The notes under the pieces are model-generated. The model had not been told where the DNA came from, ran no database searches, and saw nothing but the letters and a program-made list of their open reading frames with translations. From positions 868,001-932,000 of the forward strand of contig NZ_JABWGO010000002.1 in NCBI RefSeq assembly GCF_013363995.1: 64,000 nt of DNA, read 5' to 3'. The position numbers and the translations under genes are program-made. Below are positions 39,033 to 48,686 of this stretch, in pieces; position 1 is the stretch's first letter, and the number at the start of each line of letters is the position of its first letter. Source of the stretch: Nonomuraea rhodomycinica (lineage in GTDB: Bacteria; Actinomycetota; Actinomycetes; Streptosporangiales; Streptosporangiaceae).

Positions 39033-40414
39033 GCGTTCTCCCTCCTGAACCTGCGGATGTTCATGATCATGAAGGGCAGGACCAGAATGAGCAGGAAGAT
39101 CGCCAGCGCGCTGCCGAGCCCCTGGTTGTTGCCGCCGCCGAAGGCCACCCGCCACATCTCCAGCGCGACCACGTTCGCCTCCGGCTGGACCGAGGACGGC
39201 GCGATGATGAAGACGAGGTCGAAGACCTTCAGGGTATTGATGATCATGGTGACGAAGACGACCAGCAGCACCGGCGACAGCAGCGGCACCGTGATCCGCC
39301 GGAACACCTGCCACTCCGTCGCGCCGTCGATGCGGGCGGCCTCCAGCGCGTCCCGCGGGATGGCCGCCAGGCCCGCCGCGATCAGCACCATCGCGAACCC
39401 GGCCCACACCCAGACGAACGCGCCGATGATCGCCGGTGTGATGAGCGTCGGCCCGAGCCAGGTCAGGCCGTTGTAGGCGGCCTTGAAGTTCGACTGCGGC
39501 AGCCGCACCACGTACGAGCCGGCCGGCAGTCCCTCGAAGCGGAACGAGCCGTCCTCGGCGGTCGTGGCGGTGCCGGCCACCTGGCCGTCCTTGACCGCCT
39601 CCACCGTCATGCCGGGCAGGCCCTTCTCGCCCGCGTCGACCTGGTTCGGCGCGCCACCGCCGCCGGGGGTGAAGTCGAACCACACCGTGCCGGCCAGGCC
39701 GCCGCCGCCCGTGGGCGCCTTGGCGGGCCGGGCGTTCTTCGGCATGGCCGCGGGCTTGACGCCCACGATCGGGACCAGCACCGGCTGTCCCGCCTGCACG
39801 GCCTGCTTGGTGACGACTCCGCCGTTCTGCGCGGCCACCGCCGACTGGGCGCCCTCACGGGGACGCGCCTCCGGGTAGCCCTGCGAGGAGGAGAACGTGT
39901 CGTGCACGGTGGTGAGGATGGCGTTGGCCACGCCCCTGTCCGGGGCCTCGTCGTACACGAGGCGGAAGATCACGCCGGCGGCCATGAGCGAGACCGCCAT
40001 CGGCATGAACACGATGAGCTTGAACGCCGTCGCCCACCGGATCCGCTCGGTGAGCACCGCGAAGATGAGCCCGAGCGTGGTGACCACGATCGGCGCCACG
40101 ACCACCCAGATCAGGTTGTTCCTGATCGTGGTGAGCATGCCGGCGTCGGTGAAGATCGTGGTGTAGTTCCCCAGCCCCACGAACCCCTTGCCGGAGGCGT
40201 CGAAGAGGCTGCGGAACAGGGAGTAGACGATCGGGTAGACCACCCAGACGCCCAGCAGCACGGCCGCCGGGAGGAGGAAGGCGATGGCGACCGCCGGCGA
40301 GGGGCCGAGGCGTCGTGTGGTGCGGGGGGTATCAGCCGGTCCGGCTGCGCCGCCGCGCGAGGTCTCCTCCTCGCGCGGCACCGCCGGGGCCGGGCCGTCC
40401 AACCGTTCGGTCAC
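39029..40414 (-). CDS. Alpha-glucoside ABC transporter permease with extracellular Cna-B-like insert
   Basis: A 461-residue MalF/AglF-type permease, about 160 residues longer than usual. Helices lie at about 43-62, 101-122, 131-153, 323-350, 380-400 and 435-455. The EAA loop is DALEAARIDGATEWQVFRRITVP near 356-378. The extra part, residues 158-318, sits between TM3 and TM4, where homologs have a short external loop. It has a Pro/Ala-rich linker and then an SdrD/Cna-B-type beta domain at about 238-312 (AGTVWFDFTP, GLPGMTVEAV, TTAEDGSFRFEGLPAGSYVVRL). The reading frame is unbroken. The insert should face outside and may contact the two lipoproteins. Confidence 0.88.
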   Translation of the reverse strand: MTERLDGPAPAVPREEETSRGGAAGPADTPRTTRRLGPSPAVAIAFLLPAAVLLGVWVVYPIVYSLFRSLFDASGKGFVGLGNYTTIFTDAGMLTTIRNNLIWVVVAPIVVTTLGLIFAVLTERIRWATAFKLIVFMPMAVSLMAAGVIFRLVYDEAPDRGVANAILTTVHDTFSSSQGYPEARPREGAQSAVAAQNGGVVTKQAVQAGQPVLVPIVGVKPAAMPKNARPAKAPTGGGGLAGTVWFDFTPGGGGAPNQVDAGEKGLPGMTVEAVKDGQVAGTATTAEDGSFRFEGLPAGSYVVRLPQSNFKAAYNGLTWLGPTLITPAIIGAFVWVWAGFAMVLIAAGLAAIPRDALEAARIDGATEWQVFRRITVPLLSPVLLVVFVTMIINTLKVFDLVFIIAPSSVQPEANVVALEMWRVAFGGGNNQGLGSALAIFLLILVLPFMIMNIRRFRRENA

Positions 40415-40426
40415 GGCCTTACCTCT

Positions 40427-41758
40427 TTACTTCCAGGCCTTCTTGGCCTCTGCCTCCAGCGCGGCCTGCGCGCCCTTGATGTCCGTGGGCTTGCGCAGGA
40501 AGTCCTGGAGGATCTTCCACTCGCCCTTGCCGTCAGTGCCGCCGAACGCGCTGGGCGCGAGGTCCGACATGTCGTAGCGGACGGCGTCGCCGGCCGAGAC
40601 GATCGTCTGGCCGAGCTGCTTGGTCAGCGCGTCGGGGTAGTTGTCGGGGGAGACGTTCTTGTTGGGCGACAGGTAGCCGGGCAGCTTGGCCCAGATCTCG
40701 CCGCCCTCCTTGGAGGCGAGGAACTCCAGCAGCGCCATGGCGCCGGGGGAGTCCTTCATCGCGACCGCGACGTCGCCGCCGAGGATGACGGGCGCGGTGT
40801 CGCCGGCCTTCGGGAACGGGATGGCCTTGGCGTCCTCGCCGACCTTGCCCTTGGCCTGGGCGACGGAGGTGGCCACGAAGTCGGCCTCGATCACCATGGC
40901 CGACTTCTTGTTGGCGAAGACCTTGTTGGCGCAGGTCGGGAAGTCGGTCTGCATGGTGCCGGAGGTGCCGTCGACCATGAACTCCTGCTTGCCGGCGATC
41001 TGCGCGATCTTCTCCAGCGCGGTGGCCACGCTCGGGTCGGTCCACGGGATCTCGTGCTTGGAGAGCTGGTCGTACTTCTCGGGGCCGGCCGTCGAGAGGT
41101 AGATGTTCTCGAACAGGTCGGTCAGGGTCCAGGCGGACGCGCCGCAGAGGGAGAACGGCGCGGTGCCGGAGTCGGCGATGGTCTGCGCGGCCTTCATCAG
41201 GTCGTCCCAGGTGGCCGGCTCCTGGACGCCGGCGTCCTGGAAGGCCTGCGTGCGGTACCAGACCAGCGACTTGTGCGCGGCCTTGATCAGCACGCCGTAC
41301 ACCTTGCCGTCGGCGGAGCCGAGCTCCTTCCAGTACGGGGTGTAGTTGGCGTCGATCTCCTTGGTCACCGCGTCGGTCAGCGGCTTGAGCGCGCCCTGCT
41401 TGGCGTACTGCTGCACCAGGCCGGGCTGCGGGAGGACGGCCACGTCGGGCGGGCTGCCGCCCTGGATGCGCGGGCCGAGGTAGGCACCGGTGTCCTCGCC
41501 GGTGGAGGCGTAGGTGACCTTGGCGCCGGTCTTCTCGGTGAAGGCCTTGAGCACCTGCTCGAAGTTCTTCTGCTCGTCGCCGGTCCACTTGGCGGCGATC
41601 TCCAGCTTGACCCCTTCGAGGGTCTTGCCGCCGCCGCCCGTGCTCGCCGAGCTCGCGGAGCTCGAGGCCGCGGGCTCGCTCGTCGTCGGCGCGTTGCCGC
41701 AGGCGGCGACGGCTACCGCGAGCCCGGCCAGGATGACTGCTGCGCTGGCTTTTGCCAT
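40427..41758 (-). CDS. Alpha-glucoside-binding lipoprotein, AglE-like
   Basis: A 443-residue family 1 binding protein. The signal peptide MAKASAAVILAGLAVAVAAC gives lipobox AVAAC, with the lipidated Cys at 20, and a Ser/Ala/Gly linker follows. The core (AAKWTGDEQKNFEQVLKAF, GGSPPDVAVLPQPGLV) closely resembles alpha-glucoside-binding AglE. It sits 7 bp after a second binding-protein gene and 12 bp before the permease. Confidence 0.88.
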   Translation of the reverse strand: MAKASAAVILAGLAVAVAACGNAPTTSEPAASSSASSASTGGGGKTLEGVKLEIAAKWTGDEQKNFEQVLKAFTEKTGAKVTYASTGEDTGAYLGPRIQGGSPPDVAVLPQPGLVQQYAKQGALKPLTDAVTKEIDANYTPYWKELGSADGKVYGVLIKAAHKSLVWYRTQAFQDAGVQEPATWDDLMKAAQTIADSGTAPFSLCGASAWTLTDLFENIYLSTAGPEKYDQLSKHEIPWTDPSVATALEKIAQIAGKQEFMVDGTSGTMQTDFPTCANKVFANKKSAMVIEADFVATSVAQAKGKVGEDAKAIPFPKAGDTAPVILGGDVAVAMKDSPGAMALLEFLASKEGGEIWAKLPGYLSPNKNVSPDNYPDALTKQLGQTIVSAGDAVRYDMSDLAPSAFGGTDGKGEWKILQDFLRKPTDIKGAQAALEAEAKKAWK

Positions 41759-41765
41759 GACTTCC

Positions 41766-43013
41766 TCACTGGGTTCTGATGATCTCTTCGAGTTCGGATC
41801 TCATCGAGGCCGCGACGTCGTCGGCGGACTCGGTGAAGGGAGGACTGATGGCCTTGGCGACCGAGCTGGCGATCACCAGGCTCAGCTGGTTGTAGGTGGG
41901 ACTCGCCGGCCGGAGCTTGGCGGCGAGGATGCTCTCCTTGAGCACGGGCAGGTACGGGAAGCGCCTGATCAGCTCGGGATCGTCGTACAGCTCGGTCCAC
42001 ACCGGCGGGAAGGACCCCTCGGTGAGGACCCGGCGCTCGTTGTCCAGGCCCGTGAAGTAGCGGATGAACTCCTGCGCGGTCTGCTGGTGCTTGGAGGAGG
42101 CGCTGACGGCCAGGTTGGCGCCGCCGAGCGTGCTGGAGCCGGGCCCGTCCAGCCCGGGCAGCCGCGTGACGCCGACCTTGCCGCCGAGCCGCCCGATGGC
42201 CGGCCCGTAGGCGTGCGGCCAGTTGCGGGCGAAGGCGAGCCTGCCCTCCTGGAAGGCCAGGCGGGTCTCCTCCTCCTTGTAGGTGAGCGACTCCTTGGGG
42301 ATCCAGCCCTCGCGCAGCCCCCGCTGGAGGAACTCCAGCGCGGTCTTCGCCTTGGCCGGGTCGAGCGTCACCTTCGTGCCGTCGGGGCTGACGACCTGCC
42401 CGCCCGCCGACTGCACGGCCTCGGTGAAGTTGACGGTCAGCCCCTCGTACGCGAGGAACTGCCCGGCATAACCCTCGATGTCATGCTTTTTCGTGACTGC
42501 TAGCGCCTGCTCGCGCAGCTCCGCCCAGGTTCTGGGCGGCTTCTTCACGAGGTCGGTGCGGTAGTAGAGCAGCCCCGCGTTGGACGTGTACGGCACGGCC
42601 CAGAGCTTGTCCTTGTAGACCGCGGTCTCCACGGCCGTCGGCAGGAGCCTGTCGAGCGGGAAGAGCCCGCGCTCCAGGGGGATGATCCAGCCGTTGTCCG
42701 CGAACTCCGCGGTCCACACCACATCCAGTCCGAGCACGTCGTACCGGCTGCTGCGGGCCTGGAGGTTGGCCACCATCTGCGCGCGCTGCTCGTCGGCGGC
42801 CTCGGGCAGTTCGAGGAGCGTCACCTTCTCGGCCGGGTGGGCCTGGTTCCAGCGGTCCAGCAGGGGTTGCAGGTACGCCGTGGTGTCGCGCCCGGTGGCG
42901 AACGTGATGGGACCCGTGCCGCCGGTCCCGGTGTCGCCACCGCCCTCGTCGCCCGTTCCCGCGCATCCGGCCGCCAGGAGGACGGCCAGCACGATCGGAA
43001 CGGGGCGAAGCAC
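41766..43013 (-). CDS. Trehalose/maltose-type binding lipoprotein (ThuE/LpqY-like)
   Basis: A 415-residue family 1 binding protein with signal peptide and lipobox LAAGC, Cys at 17. LELPEAADEQRAQMVANLQA, YDVLGLDVVWTAEFADNG and VPYTSNAGLLYYRTDL match the trehalose-binding LpqY/ThuE group. GTG 43013 has GGAGGTAACAGG before it. First gene of the importer operon, followed by the AglE-like protein and two permeases. Two binding proteins for one permease pair could widen substrate range. Trehalose uptake agrees with TreS, 3.7 kb away. Confidence 0.87.
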   Translation of the reverse strand: MLRPVPIVLAVLLAAGCAGTGDEGGGDTGTGGTGPITFATGRDTTAYLQPLLDRWNQAHPAEKVTLLELPEAADEQRAQMVANLQARSSRYDVLGLDVVWTAEFADNGWIIPLERGLFPLDRLLPTAVETAVYKDKLWAVPYTSNAGLLYYRTDLVKKPPRTWAELREQALAVTKKHDIEGYAGQFLAYEGLTVNFTEAVQSAGGQVVSPDGTKVTLDPAKAKTALEFLQRGLREGWIPKESLTYKEEETRLAFQEGRLAFARNWPHAYGPAIGRLGGKVGVTRLPGLDGPGSSTLGGANLAVSASSKHQQTAQEFIRYFTGLDNERRVLTEGSFPPVWTELYDDPELIRRFPYLPVLKESILAAKLRPASPTYNQLSLVIASSVAKAISPPFTESADDVAASMRSELEEIIRTQ

Positions 43014-43045
43014 CCTGTTACCTCCACGTTCCTCGGGATTACATA

Positions 43046-43079
43046 CGTGTTAGGTAGATGCATTCATGTTATGCACACG
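43046..43079. promoter_or_regulatory. Nested inverted repeats in the ABC operon/PadR divergent region
   Basis: CGTGT (43046-43050)/ACACG (43075-43079) encloses TGCAT (43059-43063)/ATGCA (43071-43075) in an AT-rich stretch. TAACAT on the minus strand (43066-43071) is a possible -10 for the ABC operon. The symmetry fits a LacI- or ROK-type operator. Confidence 0.4.
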
Positions 43080-43104
43080 AGTAATGTGGAGGTCAACGGA
43101 TGGG

Positions 43105-43125
43105 CACGTAACGCTCACGTAACGC
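43105..43125 (+). promoter_or_regulatory. Direct repeat CACGTAACGC x2 before the PadR gene
   Basis: Two 10-bp copies at 43105-43114 and 43116-43125, an 11-bp period, end 18 bp before the PadR start. Same-face spacing suggests a regulator site, perhaps PadR itself. Confidence 0.45.
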
Positions 43126-43143
43126 AAGGGAAGGGGGTGAGGC

Positions 43144-43650
43144 GTGCGGCCTCACCTGCTGGCCCTGCTGGCGAAGGAGCCGGCTCACGGCTACGAGCTG
43201 AAGCAGGCACTGGAGCAGACCTTCGGGTCCGCCTACCCTTCCCCCAACATCGGCCAGATATACGTGACGCTCGGCAGGCTGGAGAAGGACGGCCTGGTCA
43301 GGTCCGTCGACGTCGAGCAGTCCAACCGGCCGAACAAGAAGGTCTACTACCTGACCGCCAAGGGCCGCGACGCCCTGACCGCGTGGGTCGAGGAGCCGAC
43401 CGAGGGGCCGCGGGTGCGCGACGAGTTCTTCATGAAGCTCGTCCTCGCCCCCCTCACCGGCATCGCCGACCGCATGGCTCTCATCAGTCGCCAGCGGCGG
43501 CACTATCTTTCCCTCATGGCCGACCTGAACGACCTCCTGTCCGGCACCGACCCCCGCGACCGGGTGGCCGGGCTCCTCATCGAGGGCGCCATGCTGCACC
43601 TGCAGGCCGACCTCGACTGGCTGGAGCGCTGCCAGGAGGACCTCGCATGA
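43144..43650 (+). CDS. PadR-family transcriptional regulator
   Basis: A 168-residue repressor with the PadR winged HTH (LLALLAKEPAHGYELKQALEQTFG, SPNIGQIYVTLGRLEKDGLV) and a C-terminal helical dimerisation domain. The GTG start follows AAGGGGGTGA. Its stop overlaps the ATPase ATG by 4 bp. PadR proteins often repress the drug or peptide exporter encoded next to them and release on binding a small molecule, so autoregulation of this three-gene operon is likely. Confidence 0.9.
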   Translation: MRPHLLALLAKEPAHGYELKQALEQTFGSAYPSPNIGQIYVTLGRLEKDGLVRSVDVEQSNRPNKKVYYLTAKGRDALTAWVEEPTEGPRVRDEFFMKLVLAPLTGIADRMALISRQRRHYLSLMADLNDLLSGTDPRDRVAGLLIEGAMLHLQADLDWLERCQEDLA

Positions 43651-44375
43651 GCGCCGTCCTCAAGGCGGTCAACCTGGTCAAGATCTACTCCGGGGGCGCC
43701 CTGCCGGTGCCCGCGGTCCGGGGCGTCGACCTGGAGGTGGAGGAGGGCGAGTTCGTCGCCGTCATGGGGCCCTCCGGCTCCGGCAAGTCCACGCTCGTCC
43801 ACATGCTCGGCGGGCTCGACACCCGCACCAGCGGCGAGATCTGGCTCGACGGCAAGCGCGTCGACACGCTGTCGGAGAGCGCCTGGGCGCTGCTGCGCCG
43901 CGAGAAGGTCGGCTTCGTCTTCCAGTTCTTCAACCTCGTGGCCAACATGACTGTGGCCGACAACGTCGAGCTGCCCGCCCTGCTGGCCGGGATCTCCCCC
44001 AAGGAGGCCCGCGAGCGGCGCGAGAGCCTGCTCGCCGCGCTCAACCTGGGCGACCGGGCCGACGCCGCGCCCGCCCAGCTCTCCGGCGGTGAGCAGCAGC
44101 GGGTGGCCCTCGCCCGCGCGCTGGCCAACAAGCCCAGCGTGCTGCTGGCCGACGAACCCACGGGCAACCTCGACAGCCGCAACACCCGCGACGTGCTGCG
44201 CCTGCTCGGCGAGGTCCACAAGCAGGGCCAGACCATCGTCATGGTCACCCACGACGCCCGGGTGGCGAGCCTGGCCGACCGCCTGGTGTCGCTGTTCGAC
44301 GGCCAGATCGTGGACGACGGCCGCATCACGCGCCGGCGCACCGGCACCGCGGGCGAGGTCATCGACCTGCGATGA
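43647..44375 (+). CDS. ABC transporter ATP-binding protein, MacB/LolD type
   Basis: A 242-residue ATPase with Walker A GPSGSGKST, Q-loop FQFFNL, signature LSGGEQQRVALARAL, Walker B VLLADEPTGNLD and the switch His in VTHD. The ADEPTGNLD form is typical of MacB/LolD/FtsE transporters that work with FtsX-fold permeases. It lies between PadR and such a permease in one operon. Confidence 0.93.
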   Translation: MSAVLKAVNLVKIYSGGALPVPAVRGVDLEVEEGEFVAVMGPSGSGKSTLVHMLGGLDTRTSGEIWLDGKRVDTLSESAWALLRREKVGFVFQFFNLVANMTVADNVELPALLAGISPKEARERRESLLAALNLGDRADAAPAQLSGGEQQRVALARALANKPSVLLADEPTGNLDSRNTRDVLRLLGEVHKQGQTIVMVTHDARVASLADRLVSLFDGQIVDDGRITRRRTGTAGEVIDLR

Positions 44376-44415
44376 GCACCTGGCAGCCCGCGCCGAGCAC
44401 CCGGAAGCGCGCGTG

Positions 44416-46695
44416 ATGAGCACCGGCATGAGCACCGTGCGGGCCGGGAGGCGGTGGATCGCGGCCGACCTGCGGGCCAGGAAGGGGCAGGCGGTCCTGA
44501 CCGTGCTGCTCGTGGCCGGCATCGTGGCCGCCCTCATCGCCGCCGTCACCCTCCTGGAGGACGGCACCAACCCGTGGCGCAGCCTGTTCGCCCAGACCAA
44601 CGGCGCCCACGTGTGGCTCTACACCAAGGACCGCCCGCCGGACGAGGTCGGCGCCATCGACGGCGTCACCAGCGTCGCCGGGCCCTACCGCTCGGCGCCC
44701 GTCACTGTCGCGCTCGGCGGCAAGAAGGAGCCCGCGGGGCTGCGCGCGCTGCCCTCGCAGGCGCCGCAGGTCGCCCGGCCCGTCGTCACCGAGGGCCGCT
44801 GGCTCGACGCGTCCCAGCTCGACGGCGCCGTCGTCGAGCGCTCGTTCGCGACCGCGCTGCGCCTGCGGCCCGGCTCGTCGTTCACGGTCATCGCGCTCAG
44901 CGGCGAGCGCCACACCCTGTACGTGCGCGGCATCGCCGACTCGGCCGACCAGGGCTTCTACCCCGAGTGGACGCCCGGCCTGGCCTGGGTGCTGCCGCCC
45001 ATGCTGGACCGGATCGAGCCGATGCTCGGCCGCAGCGAGTGGGTGACCGGGCTGCGCCTGTCCGACCAGGAGGCCGCGCAGATCGTCTCGCAGCGCGTCG
45101 TCGTCATGCTGGAGGACCAGCTCCAGCGTGTCTACACCTGGCGCGAGGTGCGGGCGGCCATGGAGCTCGACAACCGGCTGCTCGGCACGCTGCTCGCGCT
45201 GTTCGGCGTGGTCGGCATGGTCGCCGCCGCGCTCGCCCTGGCCAACGCGGCCGGCGGCCGGGTGCTCGGCCAGCTGCGCGACCTGGCCACGCTCAAGTCC
45301 ATGGGCTTCACCGGGGGCCAGGTGACGCTGCTGCTGCTCGCCGAGCACGGGGCGCTCGCCCTGCTCGGCATCGCGCTCGGCGCCGTGACCGGCTGGGCGG
45401 GCACCGTCGCCGTGCTCGGCACCACCTCCGTCGCCCCCATGCCGGTGCTGGCCATCGTCGGCGGCACCGCGCTCGTCGTGCTGGCCGCCGTGGGGCTGCC
45501 CGCCTGGCGCGGCGGGCGCACGCCGCCCATCCCGGACGTCCCGGCCGCCCCGCCGCGCGGCCACCTGTCGCGCCTGGCCCGCCTGGCCCTGCTCGTCCGG
45601 CTGCCGCCGGCCCTGGTCCTCGGCACCCGCGACGCCTTCACCCGGCGGCTGCCCGCGTTCCTGACCGCGTTCGGACTGGCCGTGCCGATGATGATGATCA
45701 CGATCGGGCTGGGCGTGTGGTCCACGCTCGACAACTTCCTCAGCCATCCCGAGCAGGTCGGCCAGCACGCCTCCCTGTACGTCCGCCCCGGCAAGCTGGA
45801 CTCGGCGCAGGCCGCGCGCATCGCCGCCCGCGACCCCGGGGTGCGCGCCGTCTACCCGGGCACCGACGTCAACGCCCTGGCGCCCGGCGAGGCCCGCTCC
45901 GTACGCGTGCGGGCGCTCGGCAGCACCACCACGCCGTACCCGTTCCCCGTGGTCGAGGGCCGCATGTTCGCCAGACCCGGCGAGGCCCTGGCCGGGCAGG
46001 GGCTGCTCGACCTGCTGGGCGTGCGGATCGGCGACCGCGTGCGGCTCACCGTGGGCGGCTCGCCGCTCATCGTGCGCATCGTCGGCCGCGCCGTCGAGCC
46101 GGACCTGGACGGCGAGGTGCTGTCGGTGGGGCTCGACAGCCTGGCCGCCAAGGACGCGGTGCCGCCGGAGTACTACGCGCTGGCGCTGCGCCCCGGCGCC
46201 GACCCGGGCGAGGTGCGGGCCCGGCTGCTGGCCGCGTCGGGGGAGAGCCTCGACGTGCAGCGGGTGGTCAACCCGGCCGACCGGCTCTCGGTGATCCGGG
46301 TGGTGATCGTGGCCCTGATCGTCGTGCTGGCGCTCATCGGCCTGGCCAACCTGCTCACGGCCAGCGCTCTGGGCCTGCGCGACCACGCCTTCGACCTGGC
46401 CGTGCTCAAGGCCATGGGGCTGACGCCCCGGCAGGTCATGGCCACGCTCGTCACGGGCACCGGCCTGCTCGTCGTCGTGGGCGTGGCCGTGGGCGCGGCG
46501 GCCGGGGTGTCGATGGTGACGGGCCTGATCGACCTGCAGGGGCACACGAGCGGGGTGGGGGCCGGCATCGGCCGTACCCCGTCGGCGCTGACGATGACGC
46601 TGGCCGTGCTCGTGGCGGTGGGGGCCTCGCTCGCGGTGGCGCTCATCCCCGCCCGGCGGGCCGCACGCGCGCAGGTGCCGGTCACCTCGCGGTGA
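44416..46695 (+). CDS. FtsX-fold ABC permease
   Basis: A 759-residue membrane protein with an N-terminal helix (about 27-48), an extracytoplasmic domain, three helices at about 260-360, a second helix and external domain from about 420, and three C-terminal helices at about 630-750. This is the duplicated MacB-like FtsX architecture of Gram-positive exporters. The ATG is chosen just after the ATPase stop, although the ribosome site is poor. Its stop codon lies within the 46672-46705 hairpin. It likely exports or extracts a peptide, lipoprotein or antibiotic, without further clue. Confidence 0.87.
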   Translation: MSTGMSTVRAGRRWIAADLRARKGQAVLTVLLVAGIVAALIAAVTLLEDGTNPWRSLFAQTNGAHVWLYTKDRPPDEVGAIDGVTSVAGPYRSAPVTVALGGKKEPAGLRALPSQAPQVARPVVTEGRWLDASQLDGAVVERSFATALRLRPGSSFTVIALSGERHTLYVRGIADSADQGFYPEWTPGLAWVLPPMLDRIEPMLGRSEWVTGLRLSDQEAAQIVSQRVVVMLEDQLQRVYTWREVRAAMELDNRLLGTLLALFGVVGMVAAALALANAAGGRVLGQLRDLATLKSMGFTGGQVTLLLLAEHGALALLGIALGAVTGWAGTVAVLGTTSVAPMPVLAIVGGTALVVLAAVGLPAWRGGRTPPIPDVPAAPPRGHLSRLARLALLVRLPPALVLGTRDAFTRRLPAFLTAFGLAVPMMMITIGLGVWSTLDNFLSHPEQVGQHASLYVRPGKLDSAQAARIAARDPGVRAVYPGTDVNALAPGEARSVRVRALGSTTTPYPFPVVEGRMFARPGEALAGQGLLDLLGVRIGDRVRLTVGGSPLIVRIVGRAVEPDLDGEVLSVGLDSLAAKDAVPPEYYALALRPGADPGEVRARLLAASGESLDVQRVVNPADRLSVIRVVIVALIVVLALIGLANLLTASALGLRDHAFDLAVLKAMGLTPRQVMATLVTGTGLLVVVGVAVGAAAGVSMVTGLIDLQGHTSGVGAGIGRTPSALTMTLAVLVAVGASLAVALIPARRAARAQVPVTSR

Positions 46696-46705
46696 CCGGC
46701 ACCTG
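46672..46705. terminator. 15-bp hairpin terminator overlapping the FtsX-type permease stop
   Basis: Perfect 15-bp stem (46672-46686 pairs with 46691-46705) closed by a TCGC tetraloop. The permease TGA (46693-46695) lies in its 3' arm. Being symmetric, it also protects the convergent treS gene. Confidence 0.85.
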
Positions 46706-46725
46706 TCCCCTCCTCGCCGCGCCGG

Positions 46726-48411
<1,686 letters not shown>

Positions 48412-48686
48412 GTGTCGCTCACAGAAGGAGATGTGGGCAGGACGGAGTCACCGGTTCCCCGGCGTTGTCATAGGTGACCGCGCCGCCTGGGGACGTCATC
48501 CCTGCGAACCCCATGCCCTCGACGGGCCCGGATTTGTGATCCGGTGCCCGCTTGTGCGGCGCTTACGGGCCGAACACTACCAGCCCCTTGGCTTTCCGGA
48601 ACCCGGTTGTGCTGTGATCTCGTTCTACCCCTGGAGATCGAGATGTAATCGTCCTGTTACCGGGCGTTCATCAGGAAAGGTGGCGA

